From positions 1 through 5,258 of the forward strand of contig JAUYSE010000067.1 of the NCBI GenBank assembly GCA_030696465.1: 5,258 bases of DNA, written 5' to 3'. The stretch is from Legionellaceae bacterium. GTDB taxonomy: Bacteria; Pseudomonadota; Gammaproteobacteria; Legionellales; Legionellaceae. A program made the position numbers and the translations under genes. Within the stretch, counting starts at the first letter, position 1. Every line of letters starts with the position of its first letter. Positions 1-5,258 of this stretch are shown here, in pieces. Below the pieces are notes generated by a model, which was given only the letters and a program-made list of their open reading frames with translations, did no database searches and had not been told where the DNA came from.

Positions 1-205
1 TTCTGTTCTTGGCGAACCGAAAATTACAATAAAATGCTGTGTCTTTCAAATTTAGTTCAATTCAGGTCGTGAAAAGTCGAACATCGCGTTAATTTAACTT
101 AATTCAAACTGGCTCGGGATGACCTAATTTTTTAATCAGAAACCCAGTAAAAAGGCAATTAAAAAATCTTGGAGATATCGTTGTGGGTGCATAAAATGAG
201 CGTGG

Positions 206-799
206 TTATTCACGTTTCGTGTCTTTATCCGCATCTACCGCATGCACATAACGTAATAAATTCACCACGTGTTGTACCCCTTCTATCTGGCGCACAATGT
301 CTATCAGACTTGCAGCATCTGCACGTGGCATATCCCCCATTAAAAATACCGTTCCATTGACCGTCGTTATTTTTACACTATTGGGATCAAAGCCATCATC
401 TGAAAAAATTTCGCCTCTAATTTGTAAAGTAACCCAGTGATCTTCCCACGCATACACTTCATGAGGGCCAACACGTAGCTCGTCAAAATAGCGTCTATAT
501 TTCCACAAAGACTGTAATACGCGGCGCGATGCCAACTCATGCAATGTTGCATTAGGAATTACCCCCGCCAACAAAACATCCCCATGGAATACGGTAATAT
601 CTATGTCATGAATATAGGGTTTTAATTGTGGATCTGAAGAAAGTGCATTACGCGCATTAGAAGCTAATTGATAATCATTTACTTTTGCATAGACATTATG
701 TCGGTCATACACTAAAGAAGCCCCCGACCATATATTGCCAATGCATGCAGAGAGCATCGCAGCACTCATCACTAAAAGACACACTCGACTTTGCTTCAT
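206..799 (-). CDS. DolP-like outer-membrane lipoprotein with two BON domains (paralogue of the neighbouring dolP)
   Basis: A 197-residue secreted lipoprotein. The N-terminus is a short basic start and hydrophobic stretch ending in the lipobox LSAC, giving a lipidated Cys19. Two BON domains follow, at about residues 41-110 and 118-186, each with the family's Val/Leu-rich strand and conserved glycine (LLAG ending at Gly79, FLMG ending at Gly155). Trp122 sits where E. coli DolP has Trp127, a residue of the phospholipid-binding helix of the second BON domain. The VYD motif after the lipobox and the overall plan match the dolP product encoded just upstream, so this looks like an old tandem duplicate. 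It ends in a charged tail (about 12 residues) that DolP lacks. The start is supported by GAGG at 806-809, six bases from the ATG. By family, BON lipoproteins bind membranes and help keep the outer membrane intact; the specific role here is unknown. It is separated from dolP by 165 bases containing a hairpin repeat, so co-transcription is uncertain. Confidence 0.85.
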   Translation of the reverse strand: MKQSRVCLLVMSAAMLSACIGNIWSGASLVYDRHNVYAKVNDYQLASNARNALSSDPQLKPYIHDIDITVFHGDVLLAGVIPNATLHELASRRVLQSLWKYRRYFDELRVGPHEVYAWEDHWVTLQIRGEIFSDDGFDPNSVKITTVNGTVFLMGDMPRADAASLIDIVRQIEGVQHVVNLLRYVHAVDADKDTKRE

Positions 800-805
800 T
801 TTTTG

Positions 806-809
806 CCTC
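806..809 (-). promoter_or_regulatory. Ribosome binding site of the second BON-domain lipoprotein gene
   Basis: Minus-strand GAGG six bases before the ATG at 799. It is partly enclosed by a 4-bp GC stem (805-808 with 814-817) that could mildly hide it; the stem is short, and its effect is only a suggestion. Confidence 0.6.
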
Positions 810-841
810 GCTTAGGCGTTTTCACTATGCATAGAGGTTAA

Positions 842-939
842 ATCCGAGCCGAGACCATGAGGGAGCGGAGCATTGTGAGTGATAACTTCTCCGTTCCCTC
901 ATGGTCGCGGCTCGGATAGATCGTGCTAATTTCATTCAT
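842..939 (-). repeat. Dispersed repeat element, copy 1: long stem-loop plus conserved tail
   Basis: Bases 842-870 and 889-917 form an almost perfect inverted repeat: 29 positions, of which 27 are Watson-Crick pairs, one is G-T (865/894) and one is an A/G mismatch (852/907), around an 18-base loop (871-888). The right side continues into a tail (918-939) that is not part of the stem. Bases 903-939 recur in inverted orientation at 5222-5258 with 35 of 37 identical, so arm and tail together form one repeat unit. The strand given is the sense in which the tail comes first and the hairpin second. It lies between dolP and the second BON-domain gene, beginning 25 bases past the dolP stop. There is no T-run after the stem on either strand, so it is not a standard intrinsic terminator. 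A REP-like or MITE-like element, or a structured 3' UTR, are the likely readings; the family is not one I recognise. Confidence 0.8.
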
Positions 940-964
940 AAGAGCGTTTGCCCTAATACTCACT

Positions 965-1525
965 TCAAGAATATTGAAATACTTTAATGACACGTCGTAC
1001 CCCTGACACGCGTCGCGCCACATCCGCAGCAAGATTTGCTTGCTCATGGGAAACTAAGCCCATCAGATAGACCACTTTATTTTCGGTAACCACTCGAATA
1101 GAGCCTGACTCTAAACCTTTCTGCGTCAACATAAAACTACGTACTTGACTCGTAATCCAGCTATCTTCCGCACGTACACTCAATGAAATGGATGGCTCGA
1201 CGGTTAGTTGATTATATACTCGCGAAACTTGTGGTGTTTTTTGCGCAATTCGACCCGCCAATACTCGCAGAGAATCGGTAGAGGTTTGTCCTACGAGTAA
1301 AACCGCACGATTAAAACTCGTCACAGAAATGTGCGAATATCGAAATAAAGGATCCGTAACAATTGCGGTCCGCACATTGTGGAAAATACGCGTATCTCTT
1401 TCCAGAACGCGAAAACTCCGTTTATCATAGACCATAACACCCGCTGCACCTGCTACCACCGCAGCAACACATCCTGTGAGCGTTAACAATAATAGTAGTA
1501 CTGCCATTTTATGTATTTTCATCAT
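965..1525 (-). CDS. dolP: DolP, outer-membrane phospholipid-binding lipoprotein with two BON domains
   Basis: A 186-residue lipoprotein (E. coli DolP/YraP has 191). The N-terminal hydrophobic stretch ends in lipobox LTGC with Cys19, followed by an Ala/Gly/Val-rich linker as in E. coli. BON1 spans about residues 41-108 and BON2 about 118-186, with LLVG ending at Gly79 and YLMG ending at Gly156. Trp123 matches Trp127 of E. coli DolP, which lies in the BON2 helix that inserts into anionic phospholipid. The segment YLMGLV through RRVSGV is nearly the same as in E. coli. In E. coli, DolP is needed for outer-membrane integrity, acts at the cell division site and assists BAM-dependent assembly. Its ATG overlaps the diaA stop in an ATGA junction. 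Two ATGs stand in tandem (1525 and 1522); the GAGGAG at 1528-1533 is better spaced for the second, so the protein may begin one residue later. Last gene of the tightly overlapping operon. Confidence 0.93.
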   Translation of the reverse strand: MMKIHKMAVLLLLLTLTGCVAAVVAGAAGVMVYDKRSFRVLERDTRIFHNVRTAIVTDPLFRYSHISVTSFNRAVLLVGQTSTDSLRVLAGRIAQKTPQVSRVYNQLTVEPSISLSVRAEDSWITSQVRSFMLTQKGLESGSIRVVTENKVVYLMGLVSHEQANLAADVARRVSGVRRVIKVFQYS

Positions 1526-2121
1526 GACTCCTCACTCATTCCTACACCAAATAATGCCATATCAATCAACTCACAAAAACAATGAATAATTAACAAATGG
1601 GTTTCATAAATACGACAGGTACGTGCCGCTGGAACCCGAATCTCAATGTCCTCAGGTCCTGCATGACTTGCCAATAAACCACCATCCCGACCATTTAAAA
1701 TGATAGTATCGAGCCCTTTATCATGCGCCGCTTGTAAAGCAATTAATAAGCTATTCGCATTTCCTGAGGTAGAAAACATAAGCAACACATCATTCGATTG
1801 ACCTATCGCCTGGATCTGACGCGCAAAAATATGATCATGATGTGATTCTGCTGAAGTGGAGGTCAATGCCGCCACCTCTGCACCCAAAGCAATTACCGGT
1901 AAAGGCGGCCGTTCACTTTCGGACGCATTTAACAATGCTGCTGAGAAATGTGCCACATTCGCAGCAGAGCGCCCATTTCCGCATAATAGTATTTTTCCAT
2001 CCGCTAACAAACACTGCACAAGACGCGCAGCCGCCTGCTCCATCTGCGGGGCCAGCAAATCTACCAAAGCAATTTGTGACTCTATACTGTGCGTAAAAAC
2101 TTGTCGAATACGCTCATCCAT
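1522..2121 (-). CDS. diaA: DiaA, SIS-domain DnaA-binding replication initiation regulator
   Basis: A 199-residue sugar isomerase (SIS) fold protein. From the chosen Met it aligns without gaps to the first 50 residues of E. coli DiaA (196 aa), including the CGNG loop ending at residue 50. Further SIS features are STSGN for phosphosugar-type binding and GRDGG in the C-terminal half. Leu190 and Phe191 fall at exactly the numbering of the E. coli DiaA residues required for DnaA binding. The glutamates that follow the conserved His-Phe in the isomerase GmhA are alanines here, as in DiaA, arguing against a phosphoheptose isomerase. E. coli DiaA is a homotetramer that promotes DnaA assembly at oriC. 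The frame stays open to an ATG at 2151, and an ATG at 2130 has GAGG nine bases upstream, so the true start could be three codons earlier. It overlaps yraN by 8 bases and dolP by 4, indicating translational coupling. Confidence 0.9.
   Translation of the reverse strand: MDERIRQVFTHSIESQIALVDLLAPQMEQAAARLVQCLLADGKILLCGNGRSAANVAHFSAALLNASESERPPLPVIALGAEVAALTSTSAESHHDHIFARQIQAIGQSNDVLLMFSTSGNANSLLIALQAAHDKGLDTIILNGRDGGLLASHAGPEDIEIRVPAARTCRIYETHLLIIHCFCELIDMALFGVGMSEES
1528..1533 (-). promoter_or_regulatory. Ribosome binding site of dolP, inside the diaA end
   Basis: Minus-strand GAGGAG lies two bases from the first and five bases from the second of two tandem ATG codons. The spacing favours initiation at 1522 rather than 1525. 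It is encoded within the last codons of diaA, which fits coupled translation. Confidence 0.7.
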
Positions 2122-2494
2122 CAAAACCATATCCATCTGCCTCAAAAGCATTTTTCACCCAAGAAATTTCCCGCGCTTGTCCTTGAATACACAATACATC
2201 AAAACGCGTTAAACAACGATTTACTAAGCCTTTTTCTGTGAGATACATCATTGCAGTTTGTATGATTTTACGCTGCTTCGTATAGGTTATTGTTTCTTCC
2301 GCTCGACCAAAGTAGCTAGAGGATCGTGCGCGTACCTCTACAAATACCAGCGTCTTACTATCTTGCATAATCAAATCTATTTCACCCATACGACAATGAT
2401 AATTTCGACCTACACATTTTAATCCGTGTTGCTCTAAATACCGACAAGCCTCGTCTTCTGCATGCTGGCCACGTACTTGAGATACTGTTTTCAT
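2114..2494 (-). CDS. yraN: YraN family (UPF0102) putative nuclease-fold protein
   Basis: A 126-residue cytosolic protein of the UPF0102 family, close to the usual length of about 120-130. It has the family signature: a Gly-x-x-Ala-Glu N-terminal helix (Gly9 to Glu13), then RNY followed by GEIDLI (37-42), then FVEVR (51-55), and a C-terminal RFDV (97-100). Asp40, Glu53 and Arg55 occupy the positions of a PD-(D/E)xK-type nuclease core, with Arg in place of the usual Lys, as also in E. coli YraN. The fold resembles Holliday junction resolvases, but no activity is firmly assigned to the family, so any DNA-processing role is inference. Its ATG overlaps the lpoA stop as ATGA, and an AGGT at about 2500-2503 lies six bases upstream inside the lpoA end. 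Its stop lies within the start region of diaA. Confidence 0.92.
   Translation of the reverse strand: MKTVSQVRGQHAEDEACRYLEQHGLKCVGRNYHCRMGEIDLIMQDSKTLVFVEVRARSSSYFGRAEETITYTKQRKIIQTAMMYLTEKGLVNRCLTRFDVLCIQGQAREISWVKNAFEADGYGFDG
2140..2143 (-). promoter_or_regulatory. Possible ribosome binding site of diaA, inside yraN
   Basis: Minus-strand GAGG lies nine bases from the ATG at 2130 but 18 bases from the ATG at 2121 that homology favours. Either the protein has three extra N-terminal residues, or initiation at 2121 depends on coupling with ribosomes ending yraN at 2114. Confidence 0.45.
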
Positions 2495-4248
2495 AATGCA
2501 CCTAATACGTGGGGCACTCCTTGCTCAAATTTAGCCCACACTAAAACACGCTCTACTTTATGATTGGGGGTTAAATAGACTACGCCTGTTTTATCGTGTA
2601 GTACCAGGGCAGGGAATATAAGTAAGGTATTTATGTTCTGAGTGAGCAGATAGCTTTCTAAACCCAATGCATACAATCGATTATAACTATTGTACGCTTC
2701 TGGCCAAGACTTCTGGCCAACATCTGCCGCAAACACAAAGGGTATATCACAAAACCGTAAACCATCTAAATCTTTGTCTTTTCGGGCGTCGACGCTGCCA
2801 GAATAGACGGTAGATGTCCCATATACGGGAACATTTCCTGCGTAATAATAGCGTAACAACGGCATAATTTCTCTCGCCTTTGACGGATACGCCAGCAAAA
2901 ATACCATATCAAAATCTTGACGTCTCGAGCTGTTATTTTTATTCTGGCTACCCTCTGAAAAATGCAAAGCCTGCCGTAAACCAACACTGAGGTTTTCGTC
3001 CGGACGATAGCGAAAATCTTCTGTGACAGCCCCACCCAAACGGGTCCATCTCTGCACAAAAGCCTGGACGACTTCATTCCCCCAATTATTCGACGGCGCA
3101 ATAATCAAAGCATGCTGCAAGCCATCTTTATGGGCTTGCACCGCTACTTCGCTGGCCTCATAGCTTGGCGATAAGCTTAACTGAAAAGTATTGGAGTCAC
3201 GTGAAGCGCCCATGTCATTTAAAAATAAAGTCGGAATAGGATGCCCTACGCGCATCACCGCAGCAACTTCTTCTTTGCTTAAGGGCCCCACCACGACATC
3301 TGCATTATCTTGTATCGCTTGCTGATATACCTGTGCCGGATTTTTTGCCGAGGTGTCATACACCCGTACTTCCGCATGAATACCGGTGCTTGCGGCCTCT
3401 GCCGCCATAAAGCCGTCTCGTATTGCTTCTGAAGGCCCACTTAAAGCACCTTGCAAGGGTAATAATAAAGCAATACGCTTAAATGGCTCATATAAGACAG
3501 AAGATAACTGTGAGACCGGATGTGGAAACCAACGTGCAGCCGGATGATGTGGATAGCGATCTAACCACTGCTGTAAACGAGAAAGCAGTGATCGCTCATC
3601 GGAGCCCTGTAATTGTGGGATCATCGCTAAGCGTAACCAACCCTCTAAAATAGAACCACTATGTAACTCTAACGCTTGCGTCTGTAACTCAGAAGACGGT
3701 TGCTTCATGAGATCTAACCACAACATACGCATATTCATGGTACGGGCGTCTGTTGAAAGCAACTCATCTAAGGCTATACGTTGGTTAATCGCTTGTAACC
3801 ATTGCCGTTTTGTTTCATAGGTTTGTGCCAATAACAGATGATATTGTTCTTGGAAAAAAGGGGACAATTGCTTGGCGTTATGCACCTGCGATAATAAAGA
3901 TAAACTGCTATCCGGATGTCCTTGCAGATTCGCTATTTTCGCGCGTAAGATTTGCGCTTCGTCCCACTGCTCTGGTGTCAATTGACCTAACATTTCCAAC
4001 ACCGAGTTTCCGGGTTGCCAACGCCCCTCATAAATATACCGACCGGCCGCCATTAACAATAAACTGTTTTTCTGTGCGCCTGATTGACGTTGTGCCATTG
4101 CGAGATAGGCATCCGCTGACATACTATAGGGGGTCGCGCTTGGTTGCGCGTTGTTAACATGATCACCGACCACTTTCGTGCATTGCGTTAAAAATAATAG
4201 CGCGATGACCGCGGTTATAAGGTGCCACTGGATTCGATAGAGCATCAT
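2491..4248 (-). CDS. lpoA: LpoA, outer-membrane lipoprotein activator of penicillin-binding protein 1A (LppC family)
   Basis: A 585-residue protein from the chosen Met; E. coli LpoA has 678. The N-terminus has a signal-peptide-like hydrophobic stretch ending in LTQC (Cys23). Residues of about 40-240 are helical, TPR-like repeats; about 256-585 form a periplasmic-binding-protein-like domain, opening with IALLLPLQG, then VRVYDT, VVVGPLSKEEV and the Tyr/Leu-rich YALGLESY near the end. This two-part layout is the LppC/LpoA family. In E. coli, LpoA spans from the outer membrane to the PBP1A docking region and stimulates its transpeptidase. The frame is open upstream to an ATG at 4335, but that start would bury the signal peptide behind 29 extra residues and run inside rsmI, so it is rejected. 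Tandem ATGs lie at 4248 and 4245, with GAG four and seven bases away. The Gln just before the lipobox Cys is unusual. First gene of the leftward operon. Confidence 0.92.
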   Translation of the reverse strand: MMLYRIQWHLITAVIALLFLTQCTKVVGDHVNNAQPSATPYSMSADAYLAMAQRQSGAQKNSLLLMAAGRYIYEGRWQPGNSVLEMLGQLTPEQWDEAQILRAKIANLQGHPDSSLSLLSQVHNAKQLSPFFQEQYHLLLAQTYETKRQWLQAINQRIALDELLSTDARTMNMRMLWLDLMKQPSSELQTQALELHSGSILEGWLRLAMIPQLQGSDERSLLSRLQQWLDRYPHHPAARWFPHPVSQLSSVLYEPFKRIALLLPLQGALSGPSEAIRDGFMAAEAASTGIHAEVRVYDTSAKNPAQVYQQAIQDNADVVVGPLSKEEVAAVMRVGHPIPTLFLNDMGASRDSNTFQLSLSPSYEASEVAVQAHKDGLQHALIIAPSNNWGNEVVQAFVQRWTRLGGAVTEDFRYRPDENLSVGLRQALHFSEGSQNKNNSSRRQDFDMVFLLAYPSKAREIMPLLRYYYAGNVPVYGTSTVYSGSVDARKDKDLDGLRFCDIPFVFAADVGQKSWPEAYNSYNRLYALGLESYLLTQNINTLLIFPALVLHDKTGVVYLTPNHKVERVLVWAKFEQGVPHVLGAL

Positions 4249-4283
4249 AATTCTCGAATGTAAAAGACAATGTAGGATATACG
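4249..4283. promoter_or_regulatory. Short divergent spacer between lpoA and rsmI start codons
   Basis: Only 35 bases separate the two divergent starts. They hold the Shine-Dalgarno site of each gene (AGGA at 4274-4277 for rsmI; GAG on the minus strand for lpoA) and leave no room for two full promoters, so each promoter must reach into the other gene's 5' coding end. A possible rsmI promoter is GTGCCA (4222-4227), 18 bases, CATAAT (4246-4251), matching 4 of 6 and 5 of 6 consensus positions. I found no equally good candidate for lpoA. The promoter reading is weak; the spacing is seen directly. Confidence 0.4.
4274..4277 (+). promoter_or_regulatory. Ribosome binding site of rsmI
   Basis: AGGA six bases before the ATG at 4284. 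It fixes the rsmI start against the in-frame Met seven codons on. Confidence 0.75.
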
Positions 4284-5177
4284 ATGAGTGAAAAACCCGC
4301 AATGAAATTCCAACACATCCCGCTACAAGATACACACGTAGGCACTTTATACGTGGTGGCCACCCCTATTGGAAATCTTGGGGACATTACCTTCCGTGCA
4401 ATAGAAACGCTGCAAAAAGTGCAACTTATTCTGGCAGAAGATACGCGGCATGCCGCAAGACTGTTACAACACTACCAAATTGAGACCCCGGTACGCACCC
4501 TACATTTGCATAATGAGCATCAAAGTACCGATCATTGGATAGATTATTTACGTAAAGGCAACAGTATCGCCCTCATCAGTGATGCCGGAACCCCGCTGAT
4601 TTCAGATCCGGGGTTTCCGCTTATCAAAGAAGCCCGGCTCCAACAATTACCGGTCACCCCTATTCCTGGCGCTTGTGCAGCTATTACGGCCCTCTCTGCG
4701 GCGGGAGTTCCCTGTGATCACTTCTATTTTGCAGGCTTTTTGCCTCACAAAACAACGGCACGCATACAAGTATTAGAGTCGCTAAAGTTGCAAACACATA
4801 CCAGCATTCTGTACGAGGCGCCACATCGCATTATCGCCTGTATTCAAGATATTGCAAAAGTATACGGCGATAGCTATTGCTTTAGCCTCGCCAAAGAATT
4901 AACCAAAACCTTTGAGCACTTTGAATATGGAAACGCAGCAACATTGCTTGCTTGGTTTGAAAAAGACAGCCAAAGACTCAAAGGGGAATTTGTATTGCTC
5001 TTACCGGGCGTTGCTTCTGAAAGCAGTCATCAAGAGATGATCTCTGTTAGTCTACAACAATTATTAGCGCTGTTTTTACCGGTCTATTCTATGAAAGATG
5101 CCGCAGCAAACATCAGTAAAATCAGTGGATTAAACAAGAATTTCGTGTATGAACAGGCACTTGCGTTAAAAAAATAA
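4284..5177 (+). CDS. rsmI: RsmI, 16S rRNA (cytidine-1402 2'-O)-methyltransferase
   Basis: A 297-residue tetrapyrrole-methylase-fold enzyme (E. coli RsmI, 286). It uses S-adenosylmethionine to methylate the 2'-O of C1402 in the 16S rRNA decoding centre, together with RsmH which makes the N4 methyl. Motifs in order: TPIGN (27-31), AEDTRH (51-56), SDAGTPLISDPG (99-110), PGACAAITALSAAG (128-141), GFLP (151-154), YEAPHR (177-182), KELTKTFE (204-211) and KGEF (233-236). The C-terminal part after about residue 245 is the small helical domain that varies between members and ends in basic KK. AGGA at 4274-4277, six bases before the ATG, decides the start; a Met at residue 7 has no such site. It is divergent from lpoA with 35 bases between the starts, the standard gammaproteobacterial arrangement. 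A repeat element begins 43 bases after its stop. Confidence 0.96.
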   Translation: MSEKPAMKFQHIPLQDTHVGTLYVVATPIGNLGDITFRAIETLQKVQLILAEDTRHAARLLQHYQIETPVRTLHLHNEHQSTDHWIDYLRKGNSIALISDAGTPLISDPGFPLIKEARLQQLPVTPIPGACAAITALSAAGVPCDHFYFAGFLPHKTTARIQVLESLKLQTHTSILYEAPHRIIACIQDIAKVYGDSYCFSLAKELTKTFEHFEYGNAATLLAWFEKDSQRLKGEFVLLLPGVASESSHQEMISVSLQQLLALFLPVYSMKDAAANISKISGLNKNFVYEQALALKK

Positions 5178-5192
5178 AAACTATCACGTACA

Positions 5193-5217
5193 CTGTATGT
5201 CAATTTTACAAATACAG
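5193..5217 (+). other. Small stem-loop after rsmI, weak terminator candidate
   Basis: CTGTAT (5193-5198) is perfectly complementary to ATACAG (5212-5217) around a 13-base AT-rich loop, 16 bases after the rsmI stop. The stem is only six pairs and no T-run follows, so it is a poor intrinsic terminator. The larger hairpin of the adjacent repeat element would be a stronger barrier. Confidence 0.3.
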
Positions 5218-5220
5218 ACT

Positions 5221-5258
5221 ATGAGTGGAATTAGCACGATCTATCCGAGCCGCGACCG
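5221..5258 (+). repeat. Dispersed repeat element, copy 2, cut by the window edge
   Basis: Bases 5222-5258 are the reverse complement of 903-939 at 35 of 37 positions; both differences (opposite 932 and 935) are transitions in the tail. The copy covers the whole tail (about 5221-5242) and the first 16 bases of the hairpin arm, including the C that distinguishes the tail-side arm from the far arm in copy 1. The rest of the stem-loop should lie just beyond the window. Read with rsmI, the tail comes first and the hairpin second, the same sense that copy 1 has relative to dolP. Confidence 0.85.

Noticed and set aside
169..360. 63-codon plus-strand frame at the left end
   Set aside because: Mostly antisense to the second BON lipoprotein gene and without protein-like character.
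842..917. Stem-loop as a standard Rho-independent terminator for dolP
   Set aside because: The stem is strong but neither strand has a T-run after it; only a short TTTAA follows on the minus strand. Repetition elsewhere points to a repeat family.
838..1047. 69-codon open frame on the minus strand
   Set aside because: It runs through the hairpin repeat and the 3' end of dolP in another frame, has no homology signature, and is best explained as a shadow of dolP.
1522..2121. Phosphoheptose isomerase (GmhA)
   Set aside because: The glutamates near the conserved His-Phe are alanines, and location, length and the Leu-Phe pair match DiaA.
1842..2212. Two plus-strand open frames opposite diaA and yraN
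   Set aside because: Antisense to well-supported genes, low-complexity translations, and no recognisable domain.
2766..3101. 111-codon minus-strand frame inside lpoA
   Set aside because: Basic, Arg-rich translation in an alternative frame of lpoA, with no family features.
3810..4157. 115-codon plus-strand frame opposite lpoA
   Set aside because: Antisense shadow of lpoA with no domain or upstream signals.
4249..4335. 29-residue N-terminal extension of LpoA
   Set aside because: It would put the lipoprotein signal peptide in the interior and overlap the rsmI start; tandem ATGs right before the signal sequence fit the family.
1..5258. CRISPR array, tRNA or rRNA gene, prophage or defence system
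   Set aside because: No regularly spaced repeats, no cloverleaf-like segment, and every gene belongs to a conserved housekeeping cluster or its paralogue.

Overview
This window is a conserved housekeeping block of a gammaproteobacterial chromosome. The order rsmI | lpoA-yraN-diaA-dolP, with rsmI divergent from the other four, is the arrangement known from Escherichia coli (yraL | yraM-yraN-yraO-yraP). The DNA is moderately AT-rich. The proteins are clearly orthologous to those of E. coli but well diverged, which suggests a gammaproteobacterium outside the Enterobacterales. A Legionellales-type lineage is possible, but that is a guess from base composition and general look, not a demonstrated placement.

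Layout from left to right: 1-205 is non-coding, AT-rich sequence with no gene that I can support. 206-799 (-) encodes a second, more divergent DolP-like lipoprotein with two BON domains. 800-964 is a gap that holds a long stem-loop repeat element (842-939). 965-1525 (-) is dolP. 1522-2121 (-) is diaA. 2114-2494 (-) is yraN. 2491-4248 (-) is lpoA. A 35-bp divergent spacer follows, then rsmI at 4284-5177 (+). After rsmI, the window ends inside a second copy of the same repeat in the opposite orientation (5221-5258).

The four genes lpoA, yraN, diaA and dolP overlap by 4 to 8 bases (ATGA junctions at lpoA/yraN and diaA/dolP), so they are almost certainly one translationally coupled operon read leftwards. 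The DolP paralogue is on the same strand but separated by 165 bases and the hairpin element, so it may be a weaker distal member or a separate unit. Functionally the cluster combines envelope biogenesis (LpoA, an outer-membrane activator of peptidoglycan synthase; DolP, an outer-membrane phospholipid-binding lipoprotein, plus its paralogue), replication initiation (DiaA), a nuclease-fold protein of unsettled role (YraN) and 16S rRNA methylation (RsmI).

I see no undescribed multi-gene system. The least explained elements are the dispersed hairpin repeat, present in two copies that each lie just downstream of a stop codon in the same sense relative to that gene, and the tandem DolP paralogue.
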